From assembly GCA_046565505.1 (NCBI GenBank), contig JBKHYJ010000094.1, positions 1 to 64,000 of the forward strand: a stretch of DNA of 64,000 nt. Direction: 5' to 3'. Positions 41,001-50,272 of the stretch are shown here, piece by piece (position 1 is the first letter of the stretch; every line of letters begins with the position of its first letter). The DNA comes from JBKHYJ01 sp046565505. GTDB taxonomy: Bacteria > Acidobacteriota > Blastocatellia > UBA7656. A program made the translations under genes and the position numbers. The notes beneath the pieces were generated by a model. The model was not told the origin of the DNA. It saw nothing but the letters and a program-made list of their open reading frames with translations, and made no database searches.

Positions 41001-41647
41001 TGGGGTACTTGGCTTTGATAGAACACCTCCGGGGCAATCTCCTCAAGGCCGACTCTCTCTACAATGACGCCTTGAAAAAGCTGCACGATATTAAGAGGAA
41101 CCCCCGCGCGGAAAGTATTTTCTCTCGCCACCGAGCGGACCTGAGAATCAAAGAGGGCGAGATTAAAGAAGCGAAGTCAATGATTCAATTCAGCCGCGCG
41201 CTGGCGGAGGCCGCGCGCTACCCGGACCTCGTAGCGCTCTCCCGACTTACGCAAGGGCATGTGTACCGCCAGGAAAAGGATTTCACCGCGGCGTTGAGGG
41301 AGTACAATATCGCGCTGGCCGAATCGCGTCGGATAGGGATCCGCTCCCTGGAGGCCGACGCGCTGTCGGAGCTATCCAGGCTTGCGCTCGACCACGGCGA
41401 TGCGCAAATCGCACGACAGAGGGCGATCGAATCGCTTCGGATTGCGAACGAATTAAGTCTCGGTCTGAGGCAAACGCATGCGCTCGTTGTATTGGGCCTG
41501 GCTACTGTTCACACAGGCCCGCGAGAATTGGGGATAGCTTACCTCAAGCATGCGAAGGCGCTGGCGGACCAGCAGGAGTATTGGTTGCGGGGGCGTGAGG
41601 CTGAGGCCGACCTATATAAATTAGGAGAGCCTCCGAAAATAAGTTAG
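38051..41647 (+). CDS. SIR2-STAND-TPR protein, Avs5/NLR-like candidate antiphage effector
   Basis: A 1198-residue single-gene system in three parts. A SIR2-type NADase domain (about 40-300) shows FLGAGCS, TSNYD, a catalytic-type His in HCHGHYDDP and VGYGLGDED. A STAND/NB-ARC ATPase (about 420-640) has Walker A GPGGTGKS (about 439), Walker B YLLVFDGVE and the TSR sensor. The C-terminus (about 900-1195) is a TPR-like helical array with YxLG/LG...A patterns. In known systems of this plan (Avs5 and related) the repeats sense a phage protein, STAND oligomerises and SIR2 depletes NAD+, killing the cell. No separate accessory gene is adjacent. AAGGAG lies 5 bases before the ATG. Domain calls are from visible motifs; no phage target is known. 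Confidence 0.85.
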   Translation: MAERIVGFGAHKLEPAPGASRKSLLERRRTMLYRVLNMHTTVAFLGAGCSVPLGYPSWQQFVFRVVEFTLKQIRNMPRLPGPYSRNDIKKFQSELGPKNRVKSDRLLVILGACKRVLDQVENQSPVKGRGVQASYTAFLREQFKPRVTPAHALNPYGKLLGLPIRRFITSNYDCELELALSKKLNMYPGEFNISGELDKAASIKKVRSFTQKPKYTDQLALFALARVEGNENMVFHCHGHYDDPESMIVTEADYQHWYLDDKSGAGIAFRQTIELLFGSNPILFVGYGLGDEDLLRPLRMFVSINPERKASRPLFALIAEPGGDKNSNWEYHDYLYERYGVNVIPYEKPESNDPGEWGKALCGAIDDIKQDWLKWRDEWLKKPKIRKMRVAVSPPAPYHHHSFITPKYEPFTSARTERTLEKLKKAAQEGARVIAIVGPGGTGKSWYAMRLMEELQHSSVYKGLFFWSSYYSDDSLTGIDSALAYLENRPGRGGRAAARAKKEVDRRSRLDRLTDFLESDRYLLVFDGVERFLCESAGSDEGCTYSPNIKRFLERIAGKHRSTIVLTSRLWPMELGEAKDIEEPDALVRRCIIPPITIEEVCSAEPFNEFDRSHMSALCSLLNGHIFGLVLAARLLEAGEKKNQKVKMSELRRALSNTPPDRRESRIIREALRALDAPEWWNGLALKFLERIAVFMSPVTEQTIDICYRLALDGLNGEPRKSRPRYSKARKNSLLRDLVRQNLIHEIVAEFDGDVAYSMHPIIRGYIFNSVHRTASEALPNFTLPGFTAGTAVVDPGTGESVQLVKSVFKTIYESAKETKRVERARSFCRSVFGVVRSRMVANAAPRWTNYDEYFIHVAQLGWLCKKVSPELWDYAESHNTEGTHHDDGPLYADELAWLYNEIGLTCYSEGAVLDALAVWEQGYEINRIIDSLPGGGQYLFQSQCNLGAAYIQLGRLNVAEKYLRDAERTNIGLRDDDHEARIMGYLALIEHLRGNLLKADSLYNDALKKLHDIKRNPRAESIFSRHRADLRIKEGEIKEAKSMIQFSRALAEAARYPDLVALSRLTQGHVYRQEKDFTAALREYNIALAESRRIGIRSLEADALSELSRLALDHGDAQIARQRAIESLRIANELSLGLRQTHALVVLGLATVHTGPRELGIAYLKHAKALADQQEYWLRGREAEADLYKLGEPPKIS

Positions 41648-41821
41648 GGGCAGAACGAATTGGCCCCGACTCGCGCAAAAAGCCGGAACGAAGCGCGGCG
41701 TCTCGGGCTCATTTTAGGCCCGCTTCTACGACTGATAGACTTTCCGCGCCGCCCCGCAGCTGGCCGGCTTCCGTGCTTCTCTTTATTGAACAGATAGAGT
41801 ATTTTTGGATACATAGACGAT

Positions 41822-42865
41822 ATGCGAAACAGGATCAGAAGCGCCCTAATTGGTTTCGTCGGCCTCGTGTTGCTCTCCGTGGCGCTTTTCTGGCCGGGCC
41901 TCCCGTGGTCAGCCCGCCTGCGGTACGCCGCCAGGAGGGCCGCCGTGAGGTTCGACTCGAAGGCGGCGGAATGGCTCGGACGACAGCCCAGGCCCGTTTC
42001 TATTTGCGGCAGGCTAGTCGGAAGCGGCGCGTTCGTCGAATCACTCAAAGGCGCGCAGGTAGTCGCCCTTGAATCCGGCTCGGGGTACGCCGCGTCGAGC
42101 GACCGCCAGGGCAGGTTCACTTTGCCTCACCTGCCGTGGTATCCCGGCGCGTCATTCACGCTACTTATCACGGCAGATACCTATCATGCGAAGAGGTTCA
42201 ATGTCCATGCGCCAGCGGCCTGCCCGCCGGATAGTATTATCGACGCCGGTGAATTGCGGCTCGACGAGGGGCTCGACCTCTCAGCCAAGGACAGGCCCGT
42301 TCGCTTTCTGAAATACGACGCCGAGAACCACGGCTATTACAAGGAGCTGTTTGAGAAGCTCGCCGCCGCCTCCGTCACCGACCACCAGATTATTGATACG
42401 ATTTGTAAGTACGTCGCGACCAGGCACAACCCGGTCGGGGACCCGTGGGGGTTCAAATCCGCCCGCCAGATAATCGAAAAGGGCGCGCCCCACTGTAGTA
42501 ACCTCGCGTTCGCGATGGCCGCGCTCACCTCGGCCGGGGGGTACATGACCAGAACTGTCCACACGAGCGACACCCCCGAATACACGAATACGCATGTCGC
42601 CGTCGAAGTCTTTTATGGCGAAGGGTGGCACCTCTACGACCCCACCTATGGGGTGTCCTTCCTGAACGAATCAGGCGCGGTGGCGAGCTACAAGGAATTG
42701 AGACTGAATCCGTCGCTGATGACCGCCGAAGCGTTTCAAAGACTCGACCCTGAAATCGTTCGCGCCGCGCTCGCCTGGATGCCCGCCGCGTACGGCTCCG
42801 GCCTGCACCAGGTCTACTACGTTGCCGAATCTGAATTCGCCGACGCATGCTACGCTTTGAATTAG
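41822..42865 (+). CDS. Membrane-anchored transglutaminase-like protein with CarboxypepD_reg-like domain
   Basis: The 347-residue protein has an N-terminal membrane helix (about 8-30), a beta-sandwich of the carboxypeptidase-regulatory type (about 60-130; VVALESGSGYAASSDRQG) and a C-terminal transglutaminase-like domain (about 170-345). The triad appears as Cys225 (HCSNLAFAM), His258 (THVAVEV) and Asp273 (YDPTYG). The catalytic domain would lie outside the cytoplasm and could hydrolyse or cross-link proteins or act as a peptidase. A near-identical, frameshifted paralogue follows directly. Substrate unknown. Confidence 0.75.
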   Translation: MRNRIRSALIGFVGLVLLSVALFWPGLPWSARLRYAARRAAVRFDSKAAEWLGRQPRPVSICGRLVGSGAFVESLKGAQVVALESGSGYAASSDRQGRFTLPHLPWYPGASFTLLITADTYHAKRFNVHAPAACPPDSIIDAGELRLDEGLDLSAKDRPVRFLKYDAENHGYYKELFEKLAAASVTDHQIIDTICKYVATRHNPVGDPWGFKSARQIIEKGAPHCSNLAFAMAALTSAGGYMTRTVHTSDTPEYTNTHVAVEVFYGEGWHLYDPTYGVSFLNESGAVASYKELRLNPSLMTAEAFQRLDPEIVRAALAWMPAAYGSGLHQVYYVAESEFADACYALN

Positions 42866-42931
42866 CTGTCCGACAATTAAGCTAAACTGGCCCGGCCCGG
42901 TCTGACACTCGTTCGGTGTCATGAGGTGAAT

Positions 42932-43956
42932 ATGAGGAAAGTAACTAAGCGGACTTCCGCGGCATGCGCGGCCGCGGCGTTGATTCTGGTTATAGCGTTT
43001 ACTCCCGGGCTCCCCTGGTCAGCCAGGGCCGTTCATTTCGTCAAGAGGGTCAGGGCGAAGGCCGAGATGAGGGCCTTCGCATGGCAAGGCGTACGGCCCG
43101 CCCTCATCTCCCTAACGGGGAAGGTCGCCGCCAGGAAAGGCGTACTGGGCGGCGCGGAAGTGGAGGCTCTGGACTCCGCCTCCGGGTGGAGCAGCCTGAC
43201 CGATGAGCAAGGCAAATTCGTGTTGCGCGACCTGACATGGTATCCGCGGGCGAGCTATACCGTGGTGATTAAGCCGAATGACCTCCAGGCAAGGCAAGTG
43301 AAGGTGACCGCCCCGGCGTCCTACCCGGAAGGAGGTACTCTGAATATCGGCGAGGTGGGATTCGACCAAGGCTGCCCGATAGACGCGGGGGAGGTGCCGG
43401 GTAAGAATTCAATCAGCTACGTCGAAAATGACATGCGTAATCTTGATTATTATAAAAATCTGTTCGACGAGCTTACGGCAGAAAAGCAAACGGATGAGGA
43501 GAGGCTGGACGCCATAAGTCGCTTCGTGGCAAGCAGGCTTATCCTCGACGAGAAGGCCGAGCCCGCGCGTATTTAAAGCACAAATCGCCGAGACAGATTA
43601 TAGAAGACGGGTCGCGCTATTGCGGGGAGTTGGCGCTGGCGATGGCTACTATTGCGGAGGCCGGAAACTACAAGGCGAGAATGCTCGACCTGGTTGACGC
43701 CGCCTCTCAGCCATCGGCCCATATGGTTACGGAGGTCTATTATGGGGAAGGCTGGCACTTGTATGACCCGATAATCGGCGCGGCCGTCCGAATTAAGGAG
43801 AAAGTGACCGCGAGCTATAAGGACGTGCGGCTGGATACCGATTTCAAATTCCGGGCGGCGTTGCCGGAACATCTCCCGCGAGTCACTAATCACCGGAAAA
43901 ACTGGATGGCCAGTTTATACGGTTCAGGCTTCCATCATTATTATTACCTCAGGTAG
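42932..43956 (+). pseudogene. Frameshifted tandem paralogue of the transglutaminase-like protein
   Basis: From ATG 42932 the first frame reads an N-terminal helix and the same CarboxypepD_reg-like domain and stops at the TAA ending at 43576. In the next frame (-1), residues continue as YLKHKSPRQIIEDGSRYCG, matching WGFKSARQIIEKG in the intact copy. The Cys, His and Asp of the triad and the final YGSGFHHYYYL segment are then kept to 43956. A single-base indel near 43564-43575 therefore separates two parts of one gene. All catalytic residues survive, so it may be a very recent lesion or a sequencing/assembly error; no recognised programmed slip site is present. Confidence 0.75.
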
Positions 43957-44081
43957 TCGGCAAATAAGCCTCGCCTTCGGGGCAGGGGCCGGCCGCGGCC
44001 GTGCTGGCCGACTTACGCGCCGGCCATCCCCGCCGCCGGGATGTGTAGAATGAATAGACCACGCCCAGAAGTCTCGGTACA

Positions 44082-44110
44082 TTGAAGCCATTTTGGGCAG
44101 GTGCTATGAT
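44082..44110 (+). promoter_or_regulatory. Sigma-70-type promoter of the TPR gene pair
   Basis: TTGAAG (44082-44087) and TATGAT (44105-44110) are 17 bases apart, with an extended -10 TGC before it. The GAGAGG ribosome site (44115-44120) and ATG at 44132 lie right after, so the leader is only about 15 bases. Confidence 0.6.
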
Positions 44111-44131
44111 GCATGAGAGGTTGCTTTCGCG

Positions 44132-45559
44132 ATGCGTCTCTCCGTTTTTATAGCTTCATACACCTTCTTATCGCTTGCCTCGGTCGCCGCTTTTGCGCAG
44201 TCGCCGCATGGCAATCCGCCCGACGGGAGGCAGGGGGCGGCTGCGGCTTTTGAGGAAGGGCAAAACGCGCAGCAGCGCGGGGACTTGAACTCCGCGGTCC
44301 GGTTCTATTCGAGCGCCATCAAAAACGACCCATCATTGTTTCAAGCTTACTACCAGCGCGCGACCGCGCTCGCGGCGCTCGGCCGGGACGCGGAAGCGGA
44401 AACGGATTTAAGGAAGACGGTCGAGCTTCGGCCCGATTTCGCCCGCGCATACCGCGCGCTCGGGCAGATATTACTTGACCGCGGCATGACGGAAGAGGCG
44501 AAGCGCGAGCTTTCGCGCTCCATCGAGCTTGATCCTAAGCTCGGCGGGGTCCGCATACCTTACGCAAGTGCGCTGATAAAGTCGGGCGAGGCGGAGAGCG
44601 CAATAGCGCAGCTTCGCGCGGCGGTCGAGCAGGGCGAGAGCCCGCCGCTGGCTTACGCGCTGCTCGGGGTCGCGGAGGAACGAATCGGCAAACCGGATGA
44701 TGCGTTCGCCGATTACTCGCGGGCGATAGAGATGGACCCGAGCAACGCGACGGCCAGGGAAGGCCGCGCCCGCATCTTCGAGAATCGCGGCGAGCTCGCC
44801 AAAGCGATTCAAGATTATTCTGCCGCGTACCGGGCGCACCCCTCTCAGGAGGTCGGGGTCAAGCTGGCGAACCTGCATGCCCGCATCGGCCAGCCGCAGG
44901 CCGCCATACAGGCTTACCGCGTGCTGATACAGGAGAAGCCGAATGACCTGCTCTTGCGCGCGGAGCTTGCGCGATTGCTGAGCGAGGGCGGTCAGACGGA
45001 AGACGCGATGAAGGAGATGTCCGCGGTGGTCACTGTTAACCCGCGTGACGCGAAGCTGCTCGTCATAGCCGGCGACATTTTCTTCAAGGATAAACCCGAG
45101 GTCGCGGCGGATTACTACCGGAGAGCCGTCGAGTCGGACCCGAACAACAACCACGCGCGAGTACAACTGGCGGCCTCACTCGTTCGGGCTATGAAATATG
45201 AGGCGGCTTTACCCTTACTGGCGGACGCGATCAGCCGCGAAGCGAATAACTATGCCGCGCACGCCAATCTCGCCACGGCGTTTTTCAAGCTACAACGTTA
45301 CCCGGACGCGGCGCGCGAGTTCTTATGGGTCATAGGCGTCCGGCCGGAAGTAGCAGCCAGCTATTTCTTTCTCGCAATCTCGCTCGACAAGCTCGGGGAT
45401 TGCCAGCAGGCGTTGCGCGCATACCAGGAGTTCGTCCGCAGGGCGGACCCCGCCGCGAGCAAGAACGAGGTCGAGGAGGCGAACATACGCCTGGGCTTAT
45501 TGCAAAGGTTGGCGAAGGAAGGCAAGTGCAAATCACCGCTTAAGGGAAAGTCGAAATGA
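44132..45559 (+). CDS. Exported TPR protein
   Basis: The 475-residue protein has a signal peptide (SVAAFAQ) and about 11 TPR repeats over residues 40-460. Typical units are PDFARAYRALGQILLDRG, LAYALLGVAEERIGKPDDAF and SYFFLAISLDKLGDCQQAL. It probably forms a periplasmic scaffold. Its stop overlaps the start of the next gene (ATGA), so the two proteins are translationally coupled and likely work together. A short, promoter-proximal leader precedes it. Confidence 0.85.
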   Translation: MRLSVFIASYTFLSLASVAAFAQSPHGNPPDGRQGAAAAFEEGQNAQQRGDLNSAVRFYSSAIKNDPSLFQAYYQRATALAALGRDAEAETDLRKTVELRPDFARAYRALGQILLDRGMTEEAKRELSRSIELDPKLGGVRIPYASALIKSGEAESAIAQLRAAVEQGESPPLAYALLGVAEERIGKPDDAFADYSRAIEMDPSNATAREGRARIFENRGELAKAIQDYSAAYRAHPSQEVGVKLANLHARIGQPQAAIQAYRVLIQEKPNDLLLRAELARLLSEGGQTEDAMKEMSAVVTVNPRDAKLLVIAGDIFFKDKPEVAADYYRRAVESDPNNNHARVQLAASLVRAMKYEAALPLLADAISREANNYAAHANLATAFFKLQRYPDAAREFLWVIGVRPEVAASYFFLAISLDKLGDCQQALRAYQEFVRRADPAASKNEVEEANIRLGLLQRLAKEGKCKSPLKGKSK

Positions 45560-46800
45560 TGTCGCTAAGTATTAATAGTGCTCTCAGGCCGGCCGCCGGG
45601 AGGCGGGGACTTCTTTTTGTGCCTCAAGTGTTGCTGCTCGGCCTCATGCTATTCGCCGGAACGGCCGCCGCCCGTGCGCAGGATGACCATGACGGCCCGC
45701 TGCTGCCCGTAGACCCGACGCCGCTTGATAGGCTACTATCGCCCGCGGAGAAGGCGCTCGTCATGGACGCTCGCAACCCTAAGAAGAACGTCGAGCACTA
45801 CATCAAAATCTCCGAGTCACACCTGGATTCGGCCATGAGGGCCGTCAAAGGCGGGGACGCCCACGCCGCCGAGCGGGAACTGGATATTTACAACAAGGCT
45901 ATGGCCGAAGCCTGCAAGACGGCGTTCTCCTTGCAGGATGGCAAACGTCAAATCTCTAAGAAGATCGAGCAGTCCTTGTACAAGCAGATACGGACGCTTG
46001 AATCGATCGAGCGACTCTTCCCGAATGAGCGCGGGCCTTTCGCGGAAGCCGCGCTGAAGCATGCGAAACGGCTGCGCGTTCAGGCCCTCAATGAAGCGTT
46101 CGCCGGCGGCGATGTCCTCAAGGACCCGGAGGCGGAGAAGAAAGAAAAGCATAACTCTCCCGATGGGGGCCGGGCGTCGGGAGCGCCGAGGCCGCTTGAT
46201 ACCCCCGCCCTGCATTCGAGTTACTCCCCGGCCGGCGCAGTCTTCCGGCTCGCGCAACGCCAAGCGCTCCCTGTCGGCGCGCGACCTGCCGGGCCGAGCC
46301 GCGCGGCTCAACGAGAGTCTTCGCAAATCCCCGGCGACTACCTGACCCTGGAAGAGGACGAGCATGTGCGCGAAGCCCAGAAGGCCGACGACCGGATAAA
46401 GGTCTTCATGAAGATTGCTGACCGCAGGCTCGCCGCGCTGAAGGGGGACGCCCCGGCGCCGGCAGACGCCAAGGCGGAAAAGAGAATCGCGCAGGAGGCC
46501 AAGGACTGGGGCCTGCTTCCGAAGATGGGCCGCGCGGATTTGCTGCGGCAATACGCCCGCGCAATCGAAGAGTGCATGGCGAAACTGGAAGACGCTTACG
46601 AGAGGAACCCCAAGAGTGCCGCGATACCTAAATCGCTCGCGGCACTGCGCGACGCCACACAGGGCCACCTCGAAACCCTACGCGCCCTGGCCCCCGAGAT
46701 GAAGACCGACAGAGAAATCGCCGCGATGCGCGACGCAATCGATCAGGCCGAGACGGCGAACAAAGGCGCGCGTGATGGGTTGAAGGGTAAGGAACAATAG
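45556..46800 (+). CDS. Exported helical protein coupled to the TPR protein
   Basis: The 414-residue protein has a signal peptide (MLFAGTAAARAQ) and two helical segments that look like a diverged duplication (about 75-125 and 275-390), joined by a Pro/Ala/Ser-rich linker. Its start overlaps the stop of the TPR gene by 4 bases. No family or catalytic motif is recognised. The pairing suggests a two-subunit periplasmic assembly, with the helical repeats possibly contacting the TPR array. Confidence 0.7.
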   Translation: MMSLSINSALRPAAGRRGLLFVPQVLLLGLMLFAGTAAARAQDDHDGPLLPVDPTPLDRLLSPAEKALVMDARNPKKNVEHYIKISESHLDSAMRAVKGGDAHAAERELDIYNKAMAEACKTAFSLQDGKRQISKKIEQSLYKQIRTLESIERLFPNERGPFAEAALKHAKRLRVQALNEAFAGGDVLKDPEAEKKEKHNSPDGGRASGAPRPLDTPALHSSYSPAGAVFRLAQRQALPVGARPAGPSRAAQRESSQIPGDYLTLEEDEHVREAQKADDRIKVFMKIADRRLAALKGDAPAPADAKAEKRIAQEAKDWGLLPKMGRADLLRQYARAIEECMAKLEDAYERNPKSAAIPKSLAALRDATQGHLETLRALAPEMKTDREIAAMRDAIDQAETANKGARDGLKGKEQ

Positions 46801-46843
46801 AAACCGCTTCGCCAGGAATTTTCTCTGGTCTGGAGGGGATTGG

Positions 46844-46860
46844 CTGGCCCGGCGGGCCAG
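46844..46860. terminator. Short GC hairpin between convergent genes
   Basis: CTGGCCC (46844-46850) and GGGCCAG (46854-46860) close a 3-base loop in the 109-base gap before the subtilase stop. No U tract is visible. Confidence 0.35.
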
Positions 46861-46909
46861 GGTCGGTAGGCCGGAAATACAAACCCTCTCGACCCCGGCT
46901 CTCCGGCGG

Positions 46910-49900
46910 CTACTGGCTCGGCCTTCTTCTCCTGAACTCGAAGGCGGGAGACACCTGGCCCGACTTCGGCACCCGAATCTCTATCATCACATCTTCGTGA
47001 AGTGGCACGCGCTTGCTAAGCTTCTTGTCGGCGCTGAAAACCTTTCGGCTCATGCCGTTGCCCTCGTAGAATTTGTCGTCCCATCGAATCTTCTTCAGCT
47101 TATTGCCGTCGACGTAAATCTCCACTTCGTCATTGCGGAAGTACCTGCCCGAAATCTCTAGCTGCGGTTTGCTGCCGTCGTTGTAAGTGACCTCCGTGAT
47201 TATAGGCATGGGCCATATCTCAAATCTCCCCGCGTGTGTGATCGTGGCGGAGTTACCCGCCCCATCGTAAACCGTGATTCTGACCTTTGCCCTGTCGGTG
47301 GAGAGCGAAGCCGGTATCTGCCAGTCGTAGCTCTGCGACTCGCCGCTGCTCGGCGAGGTCAGGTTGATTATCTGCTGGAAAGTCCCCCCGTTGTCTGTCG
47401 AAAGCTCTATCACTCGCTGAATCACGCCCACGTTGTCGGACTCTTTCCACTTGATGTTCGTCGCGAGGCCGCCTCCGACTATCGTTTGCGTGTTCGGGGA
47501 GAGCAGCACCACCTGCGGCGGCGAGTTGTCGGGCGGGCCATTGATTACCTCGAACCCGCCGGCGCTCACGGATGATACGGGGAGGTTCACGCCGTCGAGC
47601 GCAGTGACCCTGATTTTGCCGAACGGGGTGGGGATGGCAGGTATGTGCCAGTCGAAGCTGCGGGCTTTGCCATCGACCGCGCCGATGGTGCTGAACGTCG
47701 AGCCGTCGGCAGAGAAGTCGATACGCTGGCTCTGAATCCCCTTGTCGTCCGACGCGTCCCAGATTATCCTCACCACGCTACCGACTGTCAGTTTTTCGCC
47801 GCCGTTCGGGTACTTCAAGTTGACGGTCGGGGGAGTGTCAACGGGGCCGCCGCCGCCCCCGCCGCCGCCCGCGCCTCCGTCCTGCGCCTGCCCGTTGTAG
47901 ACGACGAGCGCGAAGTCCTGATCCGTCGTGTCGCCGTTCCCAGGCACGCCATCTCCTGTGATGTTGCCGCCCGTGATGCGAACAACGAAATCCCCCGACA
48001 CCCCGGCCGGCGCCCACACCGCCTCGATGTTATTGAGATGATCGGCCTGGCCGCCTTCGGTGGAGACCGATCCCGAGAACCGATTCCCGAGGTAGGTCTT
48101 GCCGCCCACGTCCACCTGCAAGTCCAGGTCATTCACGACCGGGTTTGCCGCGGGCGTGCCGGGGGCGTCGGTCCAGGCGAGCGAAACTCGAAAGGGCTTC
48201 GTCGGGTCGGAAATGCGCCCCCTGACGGTCACCACTTGCCCCGTACTTGACAACACCTGGTCCTGGTCTACCAGTATGCGGGGCACGTTGTCTAGTGCCC
48301 GGCCGACATTTAGAAGGCCCCACCCCTGATTGTCCCCCGGGAGGCTGTCGCCCGCGTTCCTGCCATTCATATACATGGTCGAGTTGGTCAGGTAGGCCTT
48401 AACCATAGCGGGGCTCGGCGGATGCCCCACGGACTGCTGAAAGAACTGTCGGACGAGCGCGGCTGCCCCGGCCACGGCCGGCGCTGCATGGCTGGTCCCG
48501 GATGACCAGGTGTAAAGAGTTTGCCCGAGCGGATAACTCGGCGCGCAGACGCCGCCCGCCGTGTAGCCTCGATCCTGAGACCGCGCCCCCTGGATGTGCG
48601 TGCCCGGCGCTACTATTTCAGGTTTCTTGCGGCCGTCGTTGGTAGGGCCGCCCGAAGAAAAATCTATCAGGGAATTAATGTCATTCGCGCCTTCAGAATC
48701 CACTTTGCACCCGTCGAGGCCAGGGCGCAGGCTCTCGCTCGCGCCGACCATGATGATATTTTTCGCGGTGCCGGGCGCCGTCAGGTTCCCGCCCGCGCCC
48801 TTGTTGCCGGCCGAGAAGATAACCGTCATCTCCTGATTCCCCGCTTCGCCGCGCCTGGCGTCCCTGACGAGGGAATCGTAAGTCTGACTGTCCGTGGTGT
48901 AGTTGTTGTTGTAGGCTCCCCAACTGTTGCTGGAGATTCGCGCGCCGTCCCTGTACATCATATCGACCATCGCCGGCAGAGGCGGGTTGGTGTAGTCGGG
49001 CGCAAATATCCTTGTCGTCCCGAGCCTTGCGAACGGGTGCACGCCGAGGCCGAGGCTGTAACCATCGCTGTCCGTGTAAGGGAAACCCGAATCAACGTTG
49101 TAGCCGCCTATGATGGCTGAATTGATCGTGCCATGACCGGCGGAGTCGCTCGCGGGTATCGGGTCGTCGGCGGCGCCGAAGTAGCGCGCGTAAGCTACGC
49201 GGGCGAGGCCCGCCGGGTTGAGAAAGTCTTTGTGCAAAACCGCCGGATCGAGCACGCCTCTGTCCAGCCCGCTGTCGGCAACGTCAACTATGAAATCCGG
49301 CGTGACGGCCAGCCCCTTCGCCCTGAGCCATGCGAGGTAGCCCGGCTGATTCAGTTGATTACCTGTGAAGCTCCCGGCAACGATCAGGCTCTGCCTTTCG
49401 TCGAGCAACACGGGGGCCGACCACGGCTCCACCCATACGACGTTCGGCTTGCGGGCGAGGTCGGCGAGGCTGCGCGCGGGCACTCTCAGGTGGACGTTCG
49501 TGAAGTCGAGTACGTTTGAAGGCGGCCCTACGAGTGATGACGAGGGGGCGAGGCCCAGCGTTTCGATGTCGCGGTCCGCGTCGCCGCCTCCTACGAATTG
49601 GACTGTGACGCTCACCTCCTGGTCCGACGCGAGGGAAATCTCCGGCGCGATTTTATAGTCCGGCTTGAAAGGCCCCGCCCACTGGATGAAGCTGCGGTCT
49701 GCGGATTTGAGCCTGTTGATACGCGAGAGGCCCTCCGCGTTCGCGCGGACGAGGTAGGCGTTATTGGGGACGTATGAAAGAATCTCGCCCGCGGATTTTA
49801 ACTCGCTGACCCAATCGTCTTTCACAGGGCCGATCATTTGGACGAGGTAGAGTTGCTCTTCGGACGAGTCCGCTTCGCCGAGAGAGCTCAGCGACACAGG

Positions 49901-50272
49901 CTCCCCTTCCGCCGTATCGAAGGTGCGGGCGCGCAAGAGCAGGAGGTTCATATCGTCTCGGACGGCCGAACCGCTGGCGGCCTGTAGGCTGACGCGTCCG
50001 ACCGTCGCATCCGGCGCGGTCATCAGGGCGAATGCGCCGTAATCTTCAATCGTGGTCCCACCTTCGGCCAGTATGGCGTCGCGCAGCTCCCGTTCCTCCG
50101 CCTGGACAATGACCTTATGAGTTGTTGAACGACTGCGGTATGAGGAATCAAGGGAGACAGGGCGCGGGGCGTGCCCCGGCGACTGGTCGGTATGAGAAGA
50201 GGATCGGGCGGAAAATATCAGCGCAAGAATGAAGAAAGAAACGCATATGAGGTGGAGTTTGAATCGAGCCAT
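46910..50272 (-). CDS. Secreted subtilisin-family (S8) serine protease with Ig-like and C-terminal beta domains
   Basis: A 1120-residue secreted protease. A signal peptide (CVSFFILALIFSAR) is followed by a propeptide-like region (about 50-320), then the S8 catalytic domain with Asp (about 331, DVADSGLDRG), His (about 378, AGHGTINSA) and Ser (about 591, SGTSHAAPAVAGAA). After it come a P-like/galactose-binding domain with a Gly-rich break (about 790-800), two fibronectin/Ig-like repeats with a NGGEKLTVGSVVRIIWDAS-type start, and a final IPT-like strand domain ending in a basic tail. It should act on external proteins. The gene is flanked by non-coding DNA with no obvious operon partner. Confidence 0.9.
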   Translation of the reverse strand: MARFKLHLICVSFFILALIFSARSSSHTDQSPGHAPRPVSLDSSYRSRSTTHKVIVQAEERELRDAILAEGGTTIEDYGAFALMTAPDATVGRVSLQAASGSAVRDDMNLLLLRARTFDTAEGEPVSLSSLGEADSSEEQLYLVQMIGPVKDDWVSELKSAGEILSYVPNNAYLVRANAEGLSRINRLKSADRSFIQWAGPFKPDYKIAPEISLASDQEVSVTVQFVGGGDADRDIETLGLAPSSSLVGPPSNVLDFTNVHLRVPARSLADLARKPNVVWVEPWSAPVLLDERQSLIVAGSFTGNQLNQPGYLAWLRAKGLAVTPDFIVDVADSGLDRGVLDPAVLHKDFLNPAGLARVAYARYFGAADDPIPASDSAGHGTINSAIIGGYNVDSGFPYTDSDGYSLGLGVHPFARLGTTRIFAPDYTNPPLPAMVDMMYRDGARISSNSWGAYNNNYTTDSQTYDSLVRDARRGEAGNQEMTVIFSAGNKGAGGNLTAPGTAKNIIMVGASESLRPGLDGCKVDSEGANDINSLIDFSSGGPTNDGRKKPEIVAPGTHIQGARSQDRGYTAGGVCAPSYPLGQTLYTWSSGTSHAAPAVAGAAALVRQFFQQSVGHPPSPAMVKAYLTNSTMYMNGRNAGDSLPGDNQGWGLLNVGRALDNVPRILVDQDQVLSSTGQVVTVRGRISDPTKPFRVSLAWTDAPGTPAANPVVNDLDLQVDVGGKTYLGNRFSGSVSTEGGQADHLNNIEAVWAPAGVSGDFVVRITGGNITGDGVPGNGDTTDQDFALVVYNGQAQDGGAGGGGGGGGPVDTPPTVNLKYPNGGEKLTVGSVVRIIWDASDDKGIQSQRIDFSADGSTFSTIGAVDGKARSFDWHIPAIPTPFGKIRVTALDGVNLPVSSVSAGGFEVINGPPDNSPPQVVLLSPNTQTIVGGGLATNIKWKESDNVGVIQRVIELSTDNGGTFQQIINLTSPSSGESQSYDWQIPASLSTDRAKVRITVYDGAGNSATITHAGRFEIWPMPIITEVTYNDGSKPQLEISGRYFRNDEVEIYVDGNKLKKIRWDDKFYEGNGMSRKVFSADKKLSKRVPLHEDVMIEIRVPKSGQVSPAFEFRRRRPSQ

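Noticed and set aside
43560..43580. Programmed -1 frameshift site in the transglutaminase-like paralogue
   Set aside because: The sequence at the frame change is not a recognised slippery heptamer, and the intact upstream copy needs no shift.
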